DNA from: a virus
IMG/VR virus record: IMGVR_UViG_3300043331_000279
Span: 1-58,388 of that record
DNA: 58,388 nucleotides
Reading direction: 5' to 3' (one strand)
The notes under the pieces are model-generated. The model did not search any database and had not been told where the DNA came from. It saw only the letters and a program-made list of their open reading frames with translations. The translations under genes were made by a program, and so were the position numbers. Positions 32,042 through 38,773 of this stretch are shown here, piece after piece. The stretch's first letter is position 1, and each line of letters starts with the position of its first letter.

Positions 32042-32366
32042 TCCCCTCCCTCTCCAGAATCTCGTCGATGGCCCGCTGGATGGCCTGCTGCCCCGCCGCC
32101 GGGTCGAGCAGGTCGACCTCCACGATGGCGTCGGCGGCCCGAGCCAACTTCTCCGGCACCACCGAGCCCGGCGTGACGGCGATGATGAGCGGCTTGTCGA
32201 GCAGCATCATGAACCCAATCTCGACCGCCTGCTTGGCGTCCGGCTCGCCACCGGACACGAGCGCCACCATGAAGTGCGACCTACGCATCATCGGTTTCAA
32301 CGTCACGTTCGCCCGGCGAAGCCACTCCCTCGCCTCTGCGCTGGTCCACCACTCCTTCTCCTGCAT
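32019..32366 (-). CDS. Nucleoside deoxyribosyltransferase-like protein, 115 aa
   Basis: Contains MMRRSHFMVALVSGGEPDAK, then QAVEIGFMMLLDKPLIIAV and LARAADAIVEVDLLDPAAG. The E-x-G..L.KP pattern fits the deoxyribosyltransferase/SLOG-like Rossmann family. N-terminus WWTSAEAREWLRRANVTL differs from standard enzymes. RBS AGGAGG upstream of the ATG. Second family member besides 22,782-23,198. Confidence 0.6.
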   Translation of the reverse strand: MQEKEWWTSAEAREWLRRANVTLKPMMRRSHFMVALVSGGEPDAKQAVEIGFMMLLDKPLIIAVTPGSVVPEKLARAADAIVEVDLLDPAAGQQAIQRAIDEILEREGNAPSETS

Positions 32367-32598
32367 GGTCCCTCCTCTGTCGGTACGCCTCGATGACTGC
32401 CTCGGCCACCTTCTGGTCACGGTGTAGCCCGTCCCGCCATGCTCTGCCGCAGGTGCACAGCGTGCCGATCTGGCGGTCGCTGGGACTGAGGCTCCACCGG
32501 CTGCCCACATCCTGCTGGTGCAGGGCCTCCGCTGCTGCCGCTGCGGCCACCTCGAACGGTGTCGCCTTGACGCTGGTGGTGGGGGAGTTGGTTGCCAT
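32281..32598 (-). CDS. Small phage protein, 105 aa
   Basis: Starts MATNSPTTSVKATPFEVAAA; middle part LCTCGRAWRDGLHRDQKVAEAVIEAY with one CxC. C-terminal 30 residues overlap the next gene and may be loosely constrained. It is the first gene downstream of the iteron-like repeats on this strand. Function unknown. Confidence 0.5.
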   Translation of the reverse strand: MATNSPTTSVKATPFEVAAAAAAEALHQQDVGSRWSLSPSDRQIGTLCTCGRAWRDGLHRDQKVAEAVIEAYRQRRDHAGEGVVDQRRGEGVASPGERDVETDDA

Positions 32599-32641
32599 GG
32601 TGGGTGTTCCTTCTCGTCGGGGGTACTGACTGATATTTTTC

Positions 32642-32705
32642 TGCAAACTGGACACCTAAAGTATGCAAACTGGACACCTAAAAGATGCAAACTGGTCAAC
32701 TTTAG
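32642..32705. repeat. Three 22-bp iteron-like direct repeats (candidate replication origin)
   Basis: TGCAAACTGGACACCTAAA at 32,642 and again at 32,664, then a diverged third copy TGCAAACTGGTCAACTTTAG at 32,686: exact 22-bp period, about two helical turns. The surrounding gap (32,599-32,715) is AT-rich (GATATTTTTCT, TAGACTAGAATTATG) in an otherwise GC-rich genome and lies about 1 kb from the winged-helix replication genes. Iterons of an origin or a cooperative operator are both possible. Confidence 0.65.
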
Positions 32706-32715
32706 TAGACTAGAA

Positions 32716-32949
32716 TTATGGGTACTCCTCCGAATCGTCCTTGTCGAAGATTTCCACGTACCGCTTCCAGCAATCGGCGTCGGTTCCGGTGAGCAACAGT
32801 TCCCGGTCCGCCGCCGAACCCTCCGGCCAAGCCTTCTGGAGCAGCATGCCCTCCCTGTGCCAGCGGGTGAAGGCATCCTCCGGCATCCTCACCATGGACC
32901 GCCTCCCGCAGTACATGCAGGGGTCGGTCGTGATGACGACCAATCTCAT
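32716..32949 (-). CDS. Conserved small zinc-type phage protein, 77 aa
   Basis: MRLVVITTDPCMYCGRRSMV begins a domain with FTRWHREGMLLQKAWPEGSAADRELLLTGTDADCW, a pattern I recall as common in actinophages (CxxC, then ALIQDAFPxMSxDDRELLISGTHPxCW in others). Start chosen at ATG 32949 because GAGAGGA lies 9 bases upstream; GTG 32955 is the alternative. Confidence 0.7.
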   Translation of the reverse strand: MRLVVITTDPCMYCGRRSMVRMPEDAFTRWHREGMLLQKAWPEGSAADRELLLTGTDADCWKRYVEIFDKDDSEEYP

Positions 32950-33060
32950 GACCACACTTCCTCTCCGGTGCCACCCCTCCGGTAGCGTTGTGTCTTGCCG
33001 TGCAAGGGCTCATTCCTCTCGCCCCGCACGGACCTCCAGCCGGGGTTCGCCGCCCGGCAA

Positions 33061-33096
33061 ACGGAGCCCGCCGAAGTCATGCCCGGCGGGCTCCGT
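33061..33096 (-). terminator. Strong hairpin terminator
   Basis: Perfect 13-bp stem ACGGAGCCCGCCG / CGGCGGGCTCCGT, 10-nt loop, followed on the minus strand by TTTGCC. Downstream of the DUF3846 gene. The 15-bp site copy 9 lies between the gene and the hairpin. Confidence 0.65.
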
Positions 33097-33100
33097 TCCT

Positions 33101-33115
33101 GTTACCCGGTGTAAC
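33101..33115. promoter_or_regulatory. 15-bp near-palindrome, copy 9
   Basis: GTTACCCGGTGTAAC in the gap between the DUF3846 gene stop (33,121) and the 33,061 hairpin; about 150 bp before the next gene start. Confidence 0.75.
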
Positions 33116-33120
33116 AAGGG

Positions 33121-33495
33121 CTACTCACCACTCGCCGTCTCGAACGGTTCGAGGATGAGTTTGGCGACCCTGTCGGTGACGGAGGTGTCGTAACCCTCCT
33201 CATCGGTAGGCCCGCACATGAGTACGGGACCACAGATGAAGTCGCCGTACTGGATACCCTTCCAGCCGAGGACGGTGACGACGGCGCAGGCCAACATGTT
33301 GACCTCCCTGCCCTTCATCTTGCCTTCCTCGTCCATGTAGCAGGTCCACTCCTCACCTCCTATGGCCTCCAGCCAGCCACCGATCAGTTGTCGCATCCGG
33401 TCGATGGTGGTGACGTCGATCTGCACCCGCATCGGGATGCCCCGGGTGGGGATGTAGATCATGTCGACGGGGTATGCCTCACTGTCGTCCGTCAT
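33121..33495 (-). CDS. DUF3846-like protein, 124 aa
   Basis: Pattern IGGWLEAIGGEEWTCYMDEEGKMKG followed by NMLACAVV and GDFICGPVLMCG matches the DUF3846 family found on phages and plasmids (I/L-GG-x-E-x...D-E-x-G/A-...N..A). Role unknown; the family is linked to accessory regions of mobile elements. Overlaps the next upstream gene at its start. Confidence 0.75.
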   Translation of the reverse strand: MTDDSEAYPVDMIYIPTRGIPMRVQIDVTTIDRMRQLIGGWLEAIGGEEWTCYMDEEGKMKGREVNMLACAVVTVLGWKGIQYGDFICGPVLMCGPTDEEGYDTSVTDRVAKLILEPFETASGE

Positions 33496-33899
33496 CGCTC
33501 CTCCCCTTGCTCGTCGCCTGCCGCAGCCCTCTCCGCTGCGGCCCTGACTTCCTCTCTCGACACCGCGCGTGCCGTCTTGCGGACAAAGTTCTCATTCTTG
33601 TAGAACGCCTCGCCGCTGTCGGGGATCGAGACGATCGTGACCGAGAACGACGTGAGCGGTCGGTTGGGCGCACCATCCGCCCGCAGCGGTCGGACCGATG
33701 ACTGCTGCCTCCAGCAGTCCCACGCAGCCCCGACGGAGTCGAAGCGCAGGGCCTCGAAGATGTTCTCCGTGGTGGTGACCGAGCCACGGCCACTGAACGC
33801 ATCGGGGTAATACTCCTGCACGTAGTAGTCCGTCTCGGGGTTCAGTTTCGGAGCGTTCGGTGTCGGTCCCACCGCACCCAGTATCTGGATCGCGAACAC
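33492..33899 (-). CDS. Hypothetical protein, 135 aa
   Basis: N-terminal alpha/beta domain (MFAIQILGAVGPTPNAP, YYVQEYYPDAF) with FEALRFDSVGAAWDCWR, then an Ala/Glu/Arg-rich helical tail (AAAERAAAGDEQGEER). No family recognised. ATG overlaps nothing; the gap to the next gene is 2 bp. Confidence 0.55.
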   Translation of the reverse strand: MFAIQILGAVGPTPNAPKLNPETDYYVQEYYPDAFSGRGSVTTTENIFEALRFDSVGAAWDCWRQQSSVRPLRADGAPNRPLTSFSVTIVSIPDSGEAFYKNENFVRKTARAVSREEVRAAAERAAAGDEQGEER

Positions 33900-33901
33900 G
33901 G

Positions 33902-34114
33902 TCAGTGCCTGATTCTCGCCGCGCCGATCATCTTGGCTTGCGCGATGTCGACGTGGGTCTGGGCGAGTTCGAGCAGGCTCGGGTGACGCTCCTCATCGAA
34001 CCGTTCCAGCAGGTCGCATGCCTCGTGGATGTGCTCCCATGCCTTCCAGTCCCGCATCCTCGTAGTGCTGCGGTGGTGGTCTGCAAGGATGGGTGCCTTC
34101 GTGGTGTCACTCAT
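33902..34114 (-). CDS. Small helical protein, 70 aa
   Basis: MSDTTKAPILADHHRSTTRM then an alpha-helical body (WEHIHEACDLLERFDEERHPSLLELAQTHVDIAQAK). Preceded by GAGAGGAAGAAAG. Unknown. Confidence 0.5.
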   Translation of the reverse strand: MSDTTKAPILADHHRSTTRMRDWKAWEHIHEACDLLERFDEERHPSLLELAQTHVDIAQAKMIGAARIRH

Positions 34115-34141
34115 GCTTTCTTCCTCTCTTTCTGGTACCGC

Positions 34142-34176
34142 GCGACGGTGGGGATGTGGGGTTCACCCACCGTCGC
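34142..34176 (-). terminator. Hairpin between small genes
   Basis: Perfect 11-bp stem GCGACGGTGGG / CCCACCGTCGC, 13-nt loop, between the stop at 34,204 and the leader of the gene starting at 34,114. No T-run. Confidence 0.5.
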
Positions 34177-34203
34177 ACGGCGGTTTCAACTATGGCAGTT
34201 CAC

Positions 34204-34395
34204 TCAGGCGTCGCTCTCACTCCACTCCTTCCGAGTTCGCCGCTCATCCATGTCCCACTCCGGGTGCTCGATGGCAGTGGAGGAGATGGCCTCCATCGCC
34301 ATGAACGGGTTGATGGGGATCATCTCCTCGGCGCACCGGGCGTAGAGGCGCTCGGTCAGCCACCTGTGGCGGGTGATCCTCTCCGTCTCGTTCAC
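34204..34395 (-). CDS. Small charged protein, 63 aa
   Basis: GTG start overlapping the upstream stop (GTGA). VNETERITRHRWLTERLYAR, then EEMIPINPFMAMEAISS, ending in a charged tail. No family. Confidence 0.5.
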   Translation of the reverse strand: MNETERITRHRWLTERLYARCAEEMIPINPFMAMEAISSTAIEHPEWDMDERRTRKEWSESDA

Positions 34396-34919
34396 ACCGA
34401 CACCAGTTCCTTGACGGGGACCGGCTTCGGGTCCTCCATGACCGGGATGAACTCCGGTACCCGTGGACGCTGCACCCTCAGACGACGCACGCCCACGACG
34501 TGACATGCGATGTCGTGGGACTTGCCCCACGACGTGCCGATGTCCTGATAGGTCTGGAGCATGTTGAGGTACCTCAGCGCGGCGGGCTCTGCCGAGATGC
34601 GGAGGGGGTGCCTCGCCACCAAGTCGTCGATGCTGACCGCGTTGTCGGTGTACGTGCCCCGCACCAACGCTGGCTGAACAAGGTGACACAGGACCCCGAG
34701 CCGGGCGAGGATCGCGCCGACGGCACAGGCCGGGGTCCCCACGTCCTCGGGCTTGGTGAACCCGTTCTCGACGTCCTGTTCCGACCACCTGTAGTGGCAG
34801 ATGGGGTTGTTGCGGTTGACCCGGACTGCGCTCGCGCCCGGGTAGCAGTAGTCGCTGCCGCGCTCCGTGATGGCCTCCTCCATGGCGGAGATGCAGGCGT
34901 ACAGGGTGATGTGTGTCAT
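34392..34919 (-). CDS. Hypothetical protein, 175 aa
   Basis: MTHITLYACISAMEEAITERG begins a protein with several Cys (ICHYRWSEQD, TPACAVGAILARLGVLCH) and a middle helical domain (RISAEPAALRYLNMLQTYQD). The phrase ACAVGAILARLG recalls a family of phage proteins that act on short cofactors, but I cannot name it. Followed by GTGA-coupled small gene. Confidence 0.55.
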   Translation of the reverse strand: MTHITLYACISAMEEAITERGSDYCYPGASAVRVNRNNPICHYRWSEQDVENGFTKPEDVGTPACAVGAILARLGVLCHLVQPALVRGTYTDNAVSIDDLVARHPLRISAEPAALRYLNMLQTYQDIGTSWGKSHDIACHVVGVRRLRVQRPRVPEFIPVMEDPKPVPVKELVSV

Positions 34920-34933
34920 GACGTTCCCTTCTG

Positions 34934-35305
34934 TTAAGGCGCGGTTGATGCGCTCGATGCGCAGGCCCTGTCGAAAACCTGCTTGTCGTCGCTCCACTGG
35001 TAGAGGCAGAGACTCCGAGTGAGTCCCGGGATGGGCTCATCCCCCGGAGGGGTGAACACGGACGGACGACCGCAGTGCACGCATTTGCCGCCGTCGATGA
35101 CCCGCTCGCACAGGTCGAATAGGGCACGGTCCGGTGCCAGCGCAGAGCCGACCACGTACCTGTCGCCCGTGAACTTGGCGAGTGCGTTCCAGACGACCGG
35201 GTCCTGCTCCTCGTCGAAACGGAGTTGGAACTCGGTCATGCCGGTCCGTCTCAGCAGTTCCACACCCCCGATGAACCTCGGGTCGTCGGGCTTCATGGCT
35301 TCCAT
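34934..35305 (-). CDS. Conserved actinophage protein with zinc-like site, 123 aa
   Basis: Contains FIGGVELLRRTGMTEFQLRFDEEQDPVVW and CERVIDGGKCVHCGRPS, which I recall as common in actinophages (a domain of this form appears in many Mycobacterium and Streptomyces phages). No biochemical function known to me. The 15-bp site copy 10 occupies the leader 12 bp before the ATG. Confidence 0.75.
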   Translation of the reverse strand: MEAMKPDDPRFIGGVELLRRTGMTEFQLRFDEEQDPVVWNALAKFTGDRYVVGSALAPDRALFDLCERVIDGGKCVHCGRPSVFTPPGDEPIPGLTRSLCLYQWSDDKQVFDRACASSASTAP

Positions 35306-35316
35306 CGCTTCTCCTT

Positions 35317-35331
35317 GTTTCACCGTGTAAC
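35317..35331. promoter_or_regulatory. 15-bp near-palindrome, copy 10
   Basis: GTTTCACCGTGTAAC, 12 bp upstream of the ATG at 35,305 and containing the stop codon (35,320-35,322) of the previous gene, whose last residues KRVTR it helps to encode. Part of a duplicated segment with copy 11. Confidence 0.7.
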
Positions 35332-35727
35332 CCGCTTGATCCGCCATGCGGCGAGCAGGCAACCGACCGTCAGGGCGACGGCCAGCGGGATGCGAAGCCG
35401 GGCGAGAACTCTCTTGCCCGGCTGACGGCCGACGCTCGCCCGCTGCACCCGCTCCAGCGTCCCCTCGTAGGTGGTGGCCATGCGCTCGGCCTCCCCGTCC
35501 GGCTTGGAGAGCAGACCGGCCTTGACCAGTGCGGACTCCGCCAGCCTCGGGTCGATGCTGGCGTGTATGGCCTCGGCGTAGATGGCCTGTCGCGAGGCGG
35601 TCAGCGCATCCTCTAGGTAGTTGCTCACGGCGTCGATGATCGGGTCGTAGTACGGGTCGCCCACGACGAACCCGTTGCCGGTGTTGTGCAGCGCCTCCTC
35701 GATGGCGGGCCTGACGATGTTGCTCAT
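35320..35727 (-). CDS. Hypothetical protein with C-terminal membrane helix, 135 aa
   Basis: MSNIVRPAIEEALHNTGNGF, helical body, then a C-terminal hydrophobic helix LRIPLAVALTVGCLLAAWRI and a basic end. The last 25 residues closely match those of the next upstream gene product (AVALTAGCLLAAWRVTR), evidence of a local duplication. The middle region (ASIDPRLAESALVKAGLL) recalls small phage proteins. Confidence 0.6.
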   Translation of the reverse strand: MSNIVRPAIEEALHNTGNGFVVGDPYYDPIIDAVSNYLEDALTASRQAIYAEAIHASIDPRLAESALVKAGLLSKPDGEAERMATTYEGTLERVQRASVGRQPGKRVLARLRIPLAVALTVGCLLAAWRIKRVTR

Positions 35728-35744
35728 GGTGTGTCCTCTCTGTT

Positions 35745-35759
35745 GTTTCACCGTGTAAC
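35745..35759. promoter_or_regulatory. 15-bp near-palindrome, copy 11
   Basis: GTTTCACCGTGTAAC again, 17 bp before the ATG at 35,727 and containing the stop codon of the next gene. Identical to copies 10 and 13. Confidence 0.7.
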
Positions 35760-36059
35760 CCGCCATGCGGCGAGTAGGCAGCCAGCCGTCAGGGCGACGG
35801 CTGCCGGGACGCCGAGGTGCGTGGGCAGGGTCGCCCCGTCCCCGGCGCTGTTGCCGTACAGCCACAGCGGGGCGAGCAGTCCGAGCGGACACATCGCCAC
35901 CGTTGCCTTCCACCCCGGCGGTCTCTCGACCGCCAAGATCGCCACACCCACCAGCCAGAACAGCGGATGGATCAGCGGTGCCACGATCAGCATCAGGACC
36001 GTGACCAGCGGCAGCCGCACACGGTCAGCAGTAGCCTCCATGAACTCCTCCGTTCCCAT
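35748..36059 (-). CDS. Membrane protein, 103 aa
   Basis: Three hydrophobic segments (LPLVTVLMLIVAPLIHPLFWL; KATVAMCPLGLLAPLWLYG; AAVALTAGCLLAAWRV). Start at ATG 36059; ATG 36041 with GGAGGAG just upstream is an alternative. Its C-terminus duplicates that of the downstream gene. Function unknown. Confidence 0.55.
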   Translation of the reverse strand: MGTEEFMEATADRVRLPLVTVLMLIVAPLIHPLFWLVGVAILAVERPPGWKATVAMCPLGLLAPLWLYGNSAGDGATLPTHLGVPAAVALTAGCLLAAWRVTR

Positions 36060-36612
36060 GGAAGGTCGCTTGGTTCGTGAGGCGGAACAGGTCCGGGCTG
36101 TGGCCGATGGTGAACCGGGCCTGTAGGACGTGGTACCACCACAGGTGGCTGCTGGTGCAGAAGCCGCTACTGTTCACGTCCCACTGCCGGAACGAGTAGC
36201 CCCAGTTCCCCCACGCCTGCGACAGGTCGATCGGCGTGATCGAGTGGTAGATGCGGTCCGTGGTGCACACCCGCGCCTTGTTGCGGACCTGCATCAGCAC
36301 CCAGCCGACGCCGTTCTTCCGGTAGGTGTTCCGCTGGACGTGGTAGCAGGTGTCGGCGACCGCCCGCAGGGAGGCGTTATCCTCGACCGTGCTCACCGTC
36401 TCAGTGCTGACCGGCGTCGTGATGAGGTCCCTCACCCGTGGGGGCAGGCGAGGCAGGTCCGCTGGCCGGATGGCGGCAAGGTCCGCCCGGGTCAGGGTGG
36501 TCGGGTCGACGTCCCGGTCGAACGCGCGGTTGCCGTCCGCCTGAGCGGGTGCGGCGGTGGCGAGGGCGACAACCATCGCCCCCACCACGACATGGATCAG
36601 TCGTGTCATCAT
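36025..36612 (-). CDS. Secreted protein with signal peptide, 195 aa
   Basis: N-terminal signal peptide MTRLIHVVVGAMVVALATAAPAQA, cleavable at AQA-DG; no lipobox. The mature part has a charged linker and a beta-rich C-terminal domain with Cys (VADTCYHVQRNTYRKNG, ARVCTTDRIYHSITPIDL, GFCTSSHLWWYHVLQARF). It resembles secreted Streptomyces-type small proteins but no enzyme motif is visible. A role outside the membrane (superinfection exclusion, host surface change) is possible. Overlaps the membrane protein gene by about 35 bases. Confidence 0.65.
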   Translation of the reverse strand: MMTRLIHVVVGAMVVALATAAPAQADGNRAFDRDVDPTTLTRADLAAIRPADLPRLPPRVRDLITTPVSTETVSTVEDNASLRAVADTCYHVQRNTYRKNGVGWVLMQVRNKARVCTTDRIYHSITPIDLSQAWGNWGYSFRQWDVNSSGFCTSSHLWWYHVLQARFTIGHSPDLFRLTNQATFHGNGGVHGGYC

Positions 36613-36785
36613 CCTTCTTCCTCTCTCGGTTCATCGGTGCTGAACGGGTCGTAGTCGTCCGCCGCCGGTGAGGCAGCGATCACATAGGGCTGGTCGTCGG
36701 GTGCGGCCAGCGCGGCCAACGCCTCCATCGAGGCATAGCCCCGCAGTTCGATGCCCTCGCCTCGGATCGTCACGCGGAACCTCAT
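36609..36785 (-). CDS. Small protein, 58 aa
   Basis: MRFRVTIRGEGIELRGYASM, then EALAALAAPDDQPYVIAAS and an acidic tail (DDYDPFSTDEPREEEG). The N-terminal beta pattern (RFRVTIRGEGIELRGYA) is seen in many phage small proteins. ATGA overlap with the secreted protein start and overlap with the upstream gene stop confirm the frame. Confidence 0.6.
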   Translation of the reverse strand: MRFRVTIRGEGIELRGYASMEALAALAAPDDQPYVIAASPAADDYDPFSTDEPREEEG

Positions 36786-37207
36786 ACCCGATCACCCTCG
36801 CCATCGACGACGAAGGAGAGGTCGCTGTCGAAGTCGCTGCCGACCACGTAGAGGCCGATCGACTTCAACCCATCCCGCAGTGCCACCGCCTCCGGGGTGC
36901 TGGCACGCAGCCGCTGGTAGTGGAACGAGTCGTCGGTTCGGAACACGACGTACGAGTAGTTCAAGGCGATGGGTGACAGCCCGACCTTCATCAGGGCCTC
37001 GTTCACCTCCTGCCTGCCGTCGGCACACCAGTCGCTGCCGTACTGCCCGACCAGTTCTGTGATCGTGTCGTCGATGTCCCTGACCTGCTGCCGCAGTCGC
37101 TCAACCTCGGCCATCAGGTCCGGTCCCTTGACGGTCGCCGCCGCCTTCTTCGTGATCGCTCGACCCTCGACGGCTGCTCCCCGTCGACGGGGCGTGGTGG
37201 TGGTCAT
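36782..37207 (-). CDS. Hypothetical protein, 141 aa
   Basis: Basic N-terminus (RRRGAAVEGRAITKKAAAT), coiled coil (AEVERLRQQVRDIDDTITELVGQYGSDWC), C-terminal domain NEALMKVGLSPIALNYSYVVF and VVGSDFDSDLSFVVDGEG. No family recognised. Confidence 0.55.
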   Translation of the reverse strand: MTTTTPRRRGAAVEGRAITKKAAATVKGPDLMAEVERLRQQVRDIDDTITELVGQYGSDWCADGRQEVNEALMKVGLSPIALNYSYVVFRTDDSFHYQRLRASTPEAVALRDGLKSIGLYVVGSDFDSDLSFVVDGEGDRV

Positions 37208-37238
37208 GGTGTTTCCTCTCGGTTCTGCCGTGGATTGG

Positions 37239-37275
37239 CGCAGCCCCCGGCATATGAGTGCGACCGGGGGCTGCG
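37239..37275 (-). terminator. Hairpin between small genes
   Basis: Perfect 12-bp stem CGCAGCCCCCGG / CCGGGGGCTGCG, 13-nt loop, between the stop of the 78-aa gene (37,286) and the leader of the next gene. Confidence 0.55.
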
Positions 37276-37285
37276 GCTGGTGGGC

Positions 37286-37522
37286 TCAGGCGTTGGCGTT
37301 CAGGAACTTCTCCCGGAGTTCCGGGAACCGGGCCAGCAGGTCAGCCACCTCCTGCTCGGCCTTCTGCTCCTCCGTCGGTCTGGGCGACCAGTTGACTCCT
37401 CTCTTGCCCATCTCCTCGATGAGCAGTTCGTTGAACCTCTGCCGGAACTCGTCCCTCAGCCGGGTCGTGGCCGCGCTGTACGCCTCCCGCTTCGGGTCCT
37501 TCCTGCCGGTGGTCTGGGTCAT
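37286..37522 (-). CDS. Small conserved phage protein, 78 aa
   Basis: Helical: YSAATTRLRDEFRQRFNELLIEEMGKRG, then NWSPRPTEEQKAEQEVADLL. The LR.E...RF..L...E...RGV...PRLTPEQKA pattern recurs in phages. Copy 12 of the 15-bp site sits 14 bp before the ATG. Confidence 0.6.
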   Translation of the reverse strand: MTQTTGRKDPKREAYSAATTRLRDEFRQRFNELLIEEMGKRGVNWSPRPTEEQKAEQEVADLLARFPELREKFLNANA

Positions 37523-37535
37523 GGTTCTTCTTCCT

Positions 37536-37550
37536 GTTACACGGTGAAAC
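37536..37550. promoter_or_regulatory. 15-bp near-palindrome, copy 12
   Basis: GTTACACGGTGAAAC, ending on the stop codon of ssb and 14 bp before the start of the 78-aa gene. Shares the GTTTCAC half with copies 10, 11, 13 and 15. Confidence 0.7.
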
Positions 37551-38101
37551 TAGGTACCTGCGGGGATGACGAAGCCCGGGGCCGCGAACGGTGGTTCGTC
37601 GTACTGGGGGGGTGGTCCCTGCTGGGGCATCTGCTGCGGCCAGCCCTGTTGGGCCTGCTGCGGCTGCTGTGGGGGCTGCTGCGGCTGTTGTGGGGGGTGC
37701 TGGGGTGTTGCCCACGGGTCGGCAACTTGCGGCCCCTGAGTGCGCTCCGTGCGCTGCGCACGCGCCGTGGCGTAGCGCAGGTCTGGACCCACCGCATCGG
37801 CGTCGACCTGATAGGCGAACTGCCTCTGACCGTCCCGCTCGTACTCGCGCTGGGACAACCTCCCTTCCACCAGCACCGGGTCCCCCCGGTGCAGTGACTC
37901 GACCACGTTCTCCGCCATGTCTCGCCATGCCGTGACCGAGAGGAAGCACTCCTTGTCGTCCTCCCACTGGTTGGTCTGCTGGTTCAACTTCCTCTGGGAG
38001 GCGGCGACCCGGAAGTTCGCCACCGCGACGCCGCTGGGGAGGAATCGAAGTTCGGGCTCAGTCGCCATCCGACCCTGCATCACCACTCGGGGTAGTGGCA
38101 T
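37550..38101 (-). CDS. ssb: Single-stranded DNA-binding protein
   Basis: 183 aa. The OB-fold is clear: RVVMQGRMATEPELRFLPSGVAVANFRVA, WEDDKECFLSVTAWRDMAENV, GDPVLVEGRLSQREYERDG, FAYQVDADAVGPDL. The C-terminal third is Pro/Gln-rich. The acidic tip motif appears as DEPPF but is followed by another ten residues (AAPGFVIPAGT), so it is not terminal as in standard SSBs. It protects ssDNA in replication and recombination. Start overlaps the upstream gene. Confidence 0.85.
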   Translation of the reverse strand: MPLPRVVMQGRMATEPELRFLPSGVAVANFRVAASQRKLNQQTNQWEDDKECFLSVTAWRDMAENVVESLHRGDPVLVEGRLSQREYERDGQRQFAYQVDADAVGPDLRYATARAQRTERTQGPQVADPWATPQHPPQQPQQPPQQPQQAQQGWPQQMPQQGPPPQYDEPPFAAPGFVIPAGT

Positions 38102-38366
38102 CCTCACTCTCCTTCTTGCGTCGAGCCGACATCCAGATGTCGGCCCGTGTTCCGTTGGTGTTGCGGGTCCGCACGATGTACTCCCACTTCTCGTCGTCCC
38201 GCAGGTGTGAAATCCGTCCTCTGCGGATAGCACTCTGGATCGAACGCGATCCCTGCTCCCGTACCAGTAGCCATCGGCCCGGCTTGGTCCGTAGTTTCGC
38301 CGTGATGGCGGGCCAGTCGTAACCACCGATACGGGTTGTAGGCGGAGCGTTCTGCCATTCGTCCAT
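38058..38366 (-). CDS. Small protein upstream of ssb, 102 aa
   Basis: MDEWQNAPPTTRIGGYDWPA, then ITAKLRTKPGRWLLVREQGSRSIQSAIRRG and ADIWMSARRKKE. Basic helical core that could bind DNA. Similar short proteins are frequent in actinophages. Preceded by a -10-like TATACT at 38,421-38,426. Confidence 0.6.
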   Translation of the reverse strand: MDEWQNAPPTTRIGGYDWPAITAKLRTKPGRWLLVREQGSRSIQSAIRRGRISHLRDDEKWEYIVRTRNTNGTRADIWMSARRKKESEDATTPSGDAGSDGD

Positions 38367-38420
38367 ACCGTTCCCTCTCGTCCAACGAAGGTGTCCTCTG
38401 GTTGACCCCTTCTGGCACCC

Positions 38421-38426
38421 AGTATA
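38421..38426 (-). promoter_or_regulatory. Candidate -10 box upstream of ssb operon
   Basis: TATACT on the minus strand (AGTATA at 38,421-38,426), about 55 bp before the ATG at 38,366. The -35 region (about ACCGAG at 17 bp) is weak. The gap 38,367-38,464 holds no 15-bp site. Confidence 0.4.
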
Positions 38427-38464
38427 GTTCCTGCTGCTCACTTCTCGGTGACCGTCTGCATACC

Positions 38465-38773
38465 TCACTCCCTCGTGTTGGCCTCTCTCTCCTGCTGTCT
38501 GCGCTCGTGCTCGGCGAGGTACTCGTCGACCACCTCGGCATGCTCCTCCCGGTACCGAGCGGCATCGGCGACCGCCATGATCCGCTCCTCCGGGGTGGAG
38601 AACGGCAGGTCCCGGACCTTCGCCCAGTGCTGTGCCATCGACTGTGCCCGGCGGGCCATCCACGCCCGGCGGGACGGCACCATGTCCTGCCCGTTCAGCG
38701 CGAGGATCACCTCGTACTCGGTGACGACGTACGCCAGCCCTGCCATGCGATGTGCCGCACTCATCTCCGTCAT
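38465..38773 (-). CDS. Hypothetical protein, 102 aa
   Basis: Helical: EMSAAHRMAGLAYVVTEYEVILALNG, RRAWMARRAQSMAQHWAKVRDLP, EYLAEHERRQQEREANTRE. No family. Start overlaps the stop of the 390-aa gene. Confidence 0.5.
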   Translation of the reverse strand: MTEMSAAHRMAGLAYVVTEYEVILALNGQDMVPSRRAWMARRAQSMAQHWAKVRDLPFSTPEERIMAVADAARYREEHAEVVDEYLAEHERRQQEREANTRE

